A stretch of DNA of 64,000 nt from Brachionus manjavacas (Eukaryota; Rotifera; Eurotatoria; Ploima; Brachionidae), in contig JAHQIY010000002.1 in the NCBI GenBank assembly GCA_019054805.1, forward strand, positions 5,828,001-5,892,000, read 5' to 3'. The notes beneath the pieces are model-generated. The model ran no database searches. It was not told the DNA's origin and saw only the letters and a program-made list of their open reading frames with translations. Positions 63,901 to 64,000 of the stretch are shown in pieces. Every line of letters starts with the position of its first letter. Positions within the stretch are counted from its first letter, which is position 1. The translations under genes were made by a program, and so were the position numbers.

Positions 63901-64000
63901 GTTTTCAAAATTTCGGATTTTTTCGAAAAAAGTTTAATTGGATTTGTAATCCTACTATACAATTGTCTAGCCCAGGCTATCTTTCCGCTAATAGGTGGTA
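48968..64000 (-). CDS. DNAH5: Axonemal outer-arm dynein heavy chain (DNAH5/DNAH8 class), N-terminus beyond window
   Basis: Eleven exons: 63837..64000 (open), 63694..63778, 63494..63653, 63288..63439, 63032..63236, 58919..61877, 56894..58528, 51778..56166, 49612..51200, 49429..49558, 48968..49375; about 3,958 codons against some 4,600 in human. It drives ciliary beating. Landmarks: tail ([20 protein letters not shown], 64 kb), linker (59-61 kb), AAA1 P-loop GPAGTGKTE near 58.3 kb with Walker B CFDEFNR, AAA2 GPSGAGKT near 57.4 kb, AAA3 GEQGTAKT near 55.75 kb, AAA4 GVGGSGKQ near 54.65 kb, coiled-coil stalk and microtubule-binding region 54.0-53.1 kb, AAA5 DPQGQGKSW near 52.7 kb, C-terminal cap ending [17 protein letters not shown]. 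The C-terminus and stalk fit the outer-arm gamma group; DNAH5 and DNAH8 cannot be told apart here. Four introns of 390-1,154 bp (61878-63031, 58529-58918, 56167-56893, 51201-51777) hold only AT-rich sequence. The donor at 63694 (gtcaag) is weak but alone keeps phase. Confidence 0.95.

Overview
The window is nuclear DNA from a small invertebrate animal. It is strongly AT-rich, its genes have canonical GT-AG introns mostly 50-60 bp long, and most recognised proteins are metazoan: ZSWIM8, an outer-arm dynein heavy chain, VPS53, a ubiquitin-L40 fusion, cytosolic seryl-tRNA synthetase and a C2H2 zinc-finger protein. The base composition, short introns and decayed LINE and Tc1/mariner copies would fit a monogonont rotifer, but I cannot prove the taxon from the sequence. 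Nothing looks bacterial: no operons, rRNA, tRNA or CRISPR was seen.

Layout. 1-7719 (+): 5'-truncated ZSWIM8, one 3.6 kb intron holding a broken PHD-finger ORF and a LINE 3' end. 8060-8640 (+): decayed LINE. 10334-10777 (-): ubiquitin-ribosomal protein eL40 fusion. 11920-12707 (-): two-exon orphan with a small cysteine cluster. 16324-17682 (-): six-exon gene joining an N-terminal, probably myristoylated, degenerate EF-hand (calcineurin-B-like) region to a C-terminal death domain; this is the most unusual gene here. 17862-18890 (-): LINE reverse-transcriptase remnant. 19356-20847 (-): seryl-tRNA synthetase. 23567-26272 (-): 901-residue C2H2 zinc-finger protein, followed by about 9 kb with no convincing gene. 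35380-36093 (+): single-pass membrane orphan. 38084-46494 (-): complete eight-exon VPS53, whose 5.6 kb last intron is packed with transposon debris, including a LINE with a 14-bp target-site duplication and a dead mariner transposase lying between LINE fragments. 47500-48140 (-): second copy of the 8 kb LINE. 48968-64000 (-): axonemal outer-arm dynein heavy chain of the DNAH5/DNAH8 class, lacking only its N-terminal exons, which lie beyond the window.

The genes do not form one pathway. They are housekeeping genes (translation, ubiquitin, endosome-to-Golgi tethering), a ciliary motor, a ubiquitin-ligase substrate receptor known for microRNA decay, a likely transcription factor and a possible death-domain signalling adaptor. 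Exon models were built by hand from reading frame, splice consensus and remembered family sequence; all junctions given keep phase, and the one weak donor (dynein, 63694) is flagged.
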